This document shows, one piece after another, positions 6,373-8,158 of a stretch of DNA of 8,158 nucleotides. A program made the position numbers and the translations under genes. The notes beneath the pieces are model-generated. The model did not search any database. It saw only the letters and a program-made list of their open reading frames with translations, and was not told where the DNA came from. The DNA is from Rhodoferax sp. GTDB lineage: Bacteria; Pseudomonadota; Gammaproteobacteria; Burkholderiales; Burkholderiaceae_C. The stretch spans positions 1 through 8,158 of the forward strand of contig JAURGS010000110.1 in NCBI GenBank assembly GCA_030833685.1, read 5' to 3'. Every line of letters begins with the position of its first letter. Within the stretch, counting starts at the first letter, position 1.

Positions 6373-7314
6373 TCAGGCAAAGGCCTCCAGCGACAGCTTC
6401 ATTTTTTTCATGGCTGCTACTTCGATTTGACGGATGCGCTCCGCACTGACCCCGTGCACGTCGGCCAGTTCGTGCAGTGTCATGCCCCCTGAGTTGTCGT
6501 CGTTCACCTTGAGCCAACGTTCTTCGACGATGTGGCGGCTTCGGGAATCCAGCCCATCAAGCGCTTGGCGGATGCCACTGGTGGACAGTGCCTCGCGCCG
6601 ACGGGCTTCCAGCACGACACCGGGTTCATTGGAGGTGTCTGTCAAGTAGGCGCTTGGCGCGTACGCCTCCTCGCCATCGTCAGTGCTCAGGGGGTCAAGA
6701 ACCACATCACCGCCAGCCAGCCGAGACTCCATTTCCCGGACGTCTTCGGGTTTAACCTGAAGTTCGCGGGCCATGGCATCGACCTGCTCATTGCTGAGCG
6801 CGTCTTTGTGGGTCTGTAGGTCGGCTGCCGCGTCCTGGCTTTTGAAGCGCTGCTTCATTGAGCGCAGGTTGAAAAACAGTTTGCGTTGCGCTTTGGTCGT
6901 GGCGACCTTCACCATGCGCCAATTTTTCAAGATGTACTCGTGAATTTCTGCTTTGATCCAGTGCAGGGCGTAACTGACCAGACGCACCCCTTGCTCGGGA
7001 TCGAATCTTTTCACGGCCTTCATCAGACCGACATTGCCTTCCTGGATCAGGTCGCCATGGGGTAGCCCATAACCAAGGTACTGACGCGCGGTGGAGACGA
7101 CCAAACGCAGATGCGACAGGACCAGGCGGCCGGCAGCCTCGAGATCGTTGTCGTCGCGAAATTTTCGGGCCAGCTGCAACTCTTCTTCGGCTGAGAGCAT
7201 GGGCATGCGGTTAACCGCTGAGATGTACGCGTCCAGGTTGCCAATCGCGGGCACCACAGACCACGGCTGGGTCAGCGTTAGCGCAGTTGAGCTCTTTCGT
7301 GTATGGATTGTCAT
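6373..7314 (-). CDS. rpoH: RNA polymerase heat-shock sigma factor sigma-32
   Basis: A 313-residue sigma70-family protein of the RpoH type, directing RNA polymerase to heat-shock promoters. Region 1.2/2.1 begins near LDAYISAVNRMPMLSAEEELQLARKF (27-52). Core region 2 contains GDLIQEGNVGLMKAVKRFDPEQGVRLVSYALHWIKAEIHEYIL (87-129). The RpoH-specific box QRKLFFNLRSMK (143-154) separates it from RpoD and RpoS. Region 4.2 carries the helix-turn-helix TLHELADVHGVSAERIRQIEVAAMKKM (279-305). The ATG at 7314 has a good ribosome site (GGGAGA, plus-strand 7321-7326) seven to eight bases upstream. The promoter region contains a perfect CIRCE operator (see separate entries), so HrcA repression is likely. It converges with the oxidase run and shares a terminator with it. 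Confidence 0.97.
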   Translation of the reverse strand: MTIHTRKSSTALTLTQPWSVVPAIGNLDAYISAVNRMPMLSAEEELQLARKFRDDNDLEAAGRLVLSHLRLVVSTARQYLGYGLPHGDLIQEGNVGLMKAVKRFDPEQGVRLVSYALHWIKAEIHEYILKNWRMVKVATTKAQRKLFFNLRSMKQRFKSQDAAADLQTHKDALSNEQVDAMARELQVKPEDVREMESRLAGGDVVLDPLSTDDGEEAYAPSAYLTDTSNEPGVVLEARRREALSTSGIRQALDGLDSRSRHIVEERWLKVNDDNSGGMTLHELADVHGVSAERIRQIEVAAMKKMKLSLEAFA

Positions 7315-7350
7315 CTTGCTTCTCCCGGTCCCTATGGAACAGCTGAGATT

Positions 7351-7377
7351 TTAGCACTCCACTATATCGAGTGCTAA
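7351..7377. promoter_or_regulatory. CIRCE operator (HrcA binding site) upstream of rpoH
   Basis: A perfect match to the CIRCE consensus: TTAGCACTC (7351-7359), nine-base spacer (7360-7368), GAGTGCTAA (7369-7377). CIRCE is the operator of the heat-shock repressor HrcA and is best known before groESL and dnaK. Here it lies 37 bp upstream of the rpoH start and covers the -10 box of the predicted rpoH promoter, a position suited to blocking polymerase. selD on the other side starts 217 bp away, so rpoH is the likely target. Confidence 0.95.
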
Positions 7378-7390
7378 TAGTTAAAGTCTA
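7361..7390 (-). promoter_or_regulatory. Predicted sigma70-type promoter of rpoH
   Basis: Read on the minus strand: -35 TAGACT (7390-7385, four of six to consensus), 18-bp spacer, -10 TATAGT (7366-7361, five of six). The start site would fall near 7354, giving a leader of about 40 nt that contains the GGGAGA ribosome site. The -10 box lies within the CIRCE spacer. The elements look like a housekeeping promoter; I see no clear sigma-32 promoter here. Confidence 0.65.
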
Positions 7391-7488
7391 TTGGTAGAGT
7401 GGATTTATTTAATGTCTTGGATTTTTAAGACGTGCTTGCCTCAGCGGGTATCCGCCGCTGGCGGCCCTGCACCTATGCTTAGGGGCGC

Positions 7489-7517
7489 GCGCGTTGCAAG
7501 GCCAGGGCGGAACGCGC
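7489..7517. other. Inverted repeat in the rpoH–selD intergenic region
   Basis: GCGCGTT (7489-7495) and AACGCGC (7511-7517) form a 7-bp GC-rich stem with a 15-nt loop, about 76 bp before selD. A smaller repeat CAGCGG/CCGCTG lies at 7442-7460. Neither is followed by a T run, so they are not terminators. They could be leader structure of selD or chance in GC-rich DNA. A GATAAT sequence at 7554-7559 resembles a -10 box for selD, but I see no convincing -35 at proper spacing. Confidence 0.3.
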
Positions 7518-7593
7518 CAGTTTGGCTTATGGATACAGGCGATCGTCACAGCCGATAATTCCCTAGGAGTTTTCTTTCCCTAAGCCGCTCGCA

Positions 7594-8158
7594 ATGTCCA
7601 ATTTTTTACCGCTATCCGGTGTCTCCAGTGTTGGAGTCGCCGCTACCTCGCCTGGTGCCTCGGAGCCATTGCTTACCAGTTTGTCCCATGGCGGGGGTTG
7701 CGGCTGCAAGATTGCGCCTGGGGTTCTGTCCGGTATTTTGAAGGGCACGGCGGCCATGCCAATCCCGCCCGAGCTTTTGGTGGGTATCGAGACTGCCGAT
7801 GATGCGGCGGTGTATCAAATCAATGCGTCTCAGGCGCTGGTCGCCACCACCGACTTTTTCATGCCGATCGTGGACGACCCAGTCGACTTTGGTCGAATCG
7901 CAGCAACCAATGCGATATCGGATGTGTATGCCATGGGTGGTACGCCCATCATGGCTTTGGCCTTGGTGGGCATGCCCATCAATGTCCTGTCGGTCGAGAC
8001 CATCGGGCGAATCCTGGAAGGTGGCGCCAGTGTTTGTCGAAGTGCTGGTATCCCTATTGCGGGCGGTCACACCATTGATTCTGTCGAGCCAATTTATGGG
8101 CTGGTCGTGTTAGGTCTGGTGCATCCGGATCGCATCAAGCGCAATGCAGGCGCGCGGG
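7594..8158 (+). CDS. selD: Selenide, water dikinase (selenophosphate synthase), N-terminal part
   Basis: An open frame of 188 complete codons running off the window end. SelD makes selenophosphate from selenide and ATP, the selenium donor for selenocysteine and selenouridine in tRNA. The glycine-rich start SHGGGCGCKIAP (31-42) carries Cys36 and Lys39, matching catalytic Cys17 and Lys20 of E. coli SelD; the site is cysteine (TGC), not selenocysteine (TGA). Further motifs are ETADDAAVY (66-74), TTDFFMPIVDDPVDFGRIAATNAISDVYAMGG (85-116), and AGGHTIDSVEPIYGL (156-170). An in-frame TAG at 7564 bounds the start; ATG 7594 is the first start after it, though no good ribosome site is seen (AGGAG at 7565-7569 is too far away). 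The C-terminal part lies outside the window. Divergent from rpoH. Confidence 0.95.
   Translation, partial: MSNFLPLSGVSSVGVAATSPGASEPLLTSLSHGGGCGCKIAPGVLSGILKGTAAMPIPPELLVGIETADDAAVYQINASQALVATTDFFMPIVDDPVDFGRIAATNAISDVYAMGGTPIMALALVGMPINVLSVETIGRILEGGASVCRSAGIPIAGGHTIDSVEPIYGLVVLGLVHPDRIKRNAGAR

Noticed and set aside
7697..7710. Possible selenocysteine in the SelD active site
   Set aside because: The codons at the catalytic site are TGC GGC TGC; no in-frame TGA is present, so this SelD is the cysteine form.
7612..8070. 152-residue open frame on the minus strand
   Set aside because: It is antisense to the clear selD coding region and shows no domain; the selD frame runs off the window end and explains the region.
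1..8158. Mobile element, phage, CRISPR, toxin-antitoxin or other defence system
   Set aside because: No transposase, integrase, direct-repeat array, tRNA gene or defence-type domain was seen on either strand; all substantial frames belong to oxidase assembly, rpoH or selD.

Overview
The window looks like chromosomal DNA of a betaproteobacterium in the order Burkholderiales. Protein style and gene order suggest a Comamonadaceae-like organism (Rhodoferax/Polaromonas/Limnohabitans type); this is an inference from the order ctaD – small assembly protein – ctaG – DUF2970 – ctaE – (opposite-strand twin-TM gene) – SURF1 – SCO-like – ctaA – ctaB – SCO1, followed by rpoH and selD. No mobile elements, CRISPR arrays, tRNA or rRNA genes were seen. 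Nearly all of the window is tightly packed core genome.

Layout. Positions 1-1939 are the end of the aa3-type cytochrome c oxidase structural operon: the last codons of ctaD, a 41-residue membrane protein, the copper chaperone ctaG (cox11), a DUF2970 membrane protein joined to ctaG by an ATGA overlap, and subunit III (ctaE). A strong hairpin at 1971-2001 closes this operon and also serves the converging twin-transmembrane gene (minus strand, 2000-2212). From 2228 a second plus-strand run carries assembly and heme A genes: SURF1, a membrane-anchored SCO-like protein, ctaA (heme A synthase), ctaB (heme O synthase, ATGA overlap with ctaA) and a lipoprotein SCO1. A second two-way terminator (6316-6346) separates SCO1 from the converging rpoH gene (6373-7314, minus). 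Beyond rpoH lies the 5' part of selD (7594 to the window end, plus).

How the genes work together. CtaB and CtaA convert heme B to heme O and then heme A. SURF1 is linked to heme a insertion, CtaG to CuB of subunit I, and SCO1 to CuA of subunit II. CtaE is a structural subunit. The small protein, the DUF2970 protein, the twin-TM protein and the SCO-like protein are probable accessory factors by location, but their roles are not shown by the sequence. rpoH and selD are separate units (heat-shock sigma factor; selenophosphate synthesis).

The most notable signal is a perfect CIRCE operator (7351-7377) lying across a good sigma70-type promoter for rpoH, which implies HrcA control of the sigma-32 gene. 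The second is the SCO-like protein upstream of ctaA, which keeps the CxxxC pair and downstream histidine of copper-binding SCO proteins in an otherwise divergent sequence. I found no evidence of a wholly new multi-gene system.
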